Source: an uncultured Clostridia bacterium (GTDB lineage: Bacteria; Bacillota; Clostridia; Oscillospirales; Ruminococcaceae). From it: DNA of 6,994 nucleotides. Where the stretch lies: positions 1 through 6,994 of the forward strand of contig CANDLP010000126.1 of the NCBI GenBank assembly GCA_947385505.1, read 5' to 3'. This document shows, one piece after another, positions 6,628 to 6,994 of this stretch. Numbering within the stretch: position 1 is the stretch's first letter; every line of letters begins with the position of its first letter. The translations under genes and the position numbers were made by a program. The notes beneath the pieces were generated by a model. The model ran no database searches, was not told the DNA's origin, and worked only from the letters and a program-made list of their open reading frames with translations.

Positions 6628-6677
6628 AAGAACAGAATTAACAAAAATGAAGATAACAAATGAAAGGAAGTATCTGA

Positions 6678-6946
6678 ATGAAAAAGCAACTTGTCATTCC
6701 TCCATTTCCGTCGGGAGCCGAATCAAACGGTTTTATCGCTGCACTTTCCAGTGCAATCTGCTGTGCAAAGGAATACACAGACGATACACTCTATTGGTGC
6801 AATCCAAAGGGAACATACTGCAAGCGCTGCGGCAATTGTCACGGTCAATCCGTCAGAATGCATCAGGAAAGCATTTATCATACATTGCTTACAGCAAGCG
6901 GACTGGCTTTTACCTTTGATTATCCTGAAGATGACTCTGTGGGTTT
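6678..6946 (+). CDS. Cysteine-rich hypothetical protein, 3' end lost to adapter sequence
   Basis: A partial gene with an open 3' end; 89 complete codons are genuine. The ATG at 6678 follows AAAGGAAG (6663-6670) by 7 nt. The protein starts MKKQLVIPPFPSGAESNGF and has C28-C29, then C41, C48, C51, C54 and H55 (CX6CX2CX2CH), which could bind zinc or an iron-sulfur cluster. A PEDD segment (83-86) follows. I do not recognise a named family, and no function is assigned. It lies 50 bp after the GNAT gene on the same strand. From codon 90 onward the frame reads through Illumina adapter and yields DRKSTRLNSSHGASS, which is not part of the protein. Overlapping open frames from 6647 and 6691 are shadows of this gene. 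Confidence 0.75.
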
Positions 6947-6994
6947 AGATCGGAAGAGCACACGTCTGAACTCCAGTCACGGAGCGTCATCGCG
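6947..6994 (+). other. Illumina TruSeq adapter contamination at the contig end
   Basis: The sequence from 6947 starts AGATCGGAAGAGC and continues through CACACGTCTGAACTCC to AGTCAC at 6980, an exact match to the 34-nt TruSeq index-read adapter. Then come 8 bases, GGAGCGTC (6981-6988), in the place of the i7 index, and ATCGCG (6989-6994), one base from the expected ATCTCG of the P7 end. This is library-construction sequence left by incomplete trimming. It makes the downstream reading frame artificial. Confidence 0.98.

Noticed and set aside
6647..6948. Two overlapping plus-strand open frames starting at 6647 and 6691
   Set aside because: Both are out of frame with the better-supported start at 6678, which has a good RBS and protein-like composition with patterned cysteines. 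The frame from 6691 ends only where it enters adapter sequence.

Overview
The window looks like the end of a contig from a Clostridia-type Firmicute, probably an uncultured gut or fermenter member of the Oscillospirales/Ruminococcaceae type. Support for this comes from strong AGGAGG/AAAGGA ribosome binding sites, two TTG starts, AT-rich intergenic DNA, a CcpA-type cre site and a long class II xylose isomerase. The assignment is inference; there is no rRNA or marker gene here.

Layout. Positions 1-313 are non-coding: three back-to-back perfect hairpins (34-109), then a textbook sigma-A promoter (219-247), a small inverted repeat, a cre box and a strong RBS. Positions 314-4383 hold a four-gene, same-strand cluster: xylA (xylose isomerase), a DinB-like four-helix protein, xylB (xylulokinase, TTG start) and a small transaldolase of the TalC/FSA fold. 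A long hairpin follows (4399-4435). A second promoter (4493-4521) drives a DUF624/YesL-like membrane protein (4567-5466, TTG start). Positions 5467-5796 are a gene-free stretch packed with hairpins. After that come two AT-richer accessory genes, a short protein that may have an Arr-like ADP-ribosyltransferase fold (5797-6111) and a GNAT acetyltransferase (6142-6627). Last is the start of a conserved-looking cysteine-rich hypothetical gene (6678 onward), which runs into sequencing adapter.

How it works together. XylA converts D-xylose to D-xylulose, XylB phosphorylates it to xylulose 5-phosphate, and the transaldolase serves the non-oxidative pentose phosphate pathway that takes the product to glycolysis. 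The cre site just downstream of the promoter suggests carbon catabolite repression. No xylose transporter or XylR gene is in the window.

The clearest anomaly is technical. The last 48 bases (6947-6994) are an Illumina TruSeq read-2/index adapter, not genome, so the 3' end of the last gene is artificial. I found no convincing new multi-gene system. The most interesting biological signals are the two hairpin arrays in opposite orientation either side of the xylose region, the DinB-like gene inside the xyl operon, and the small ART-like gene next to a GNAT.
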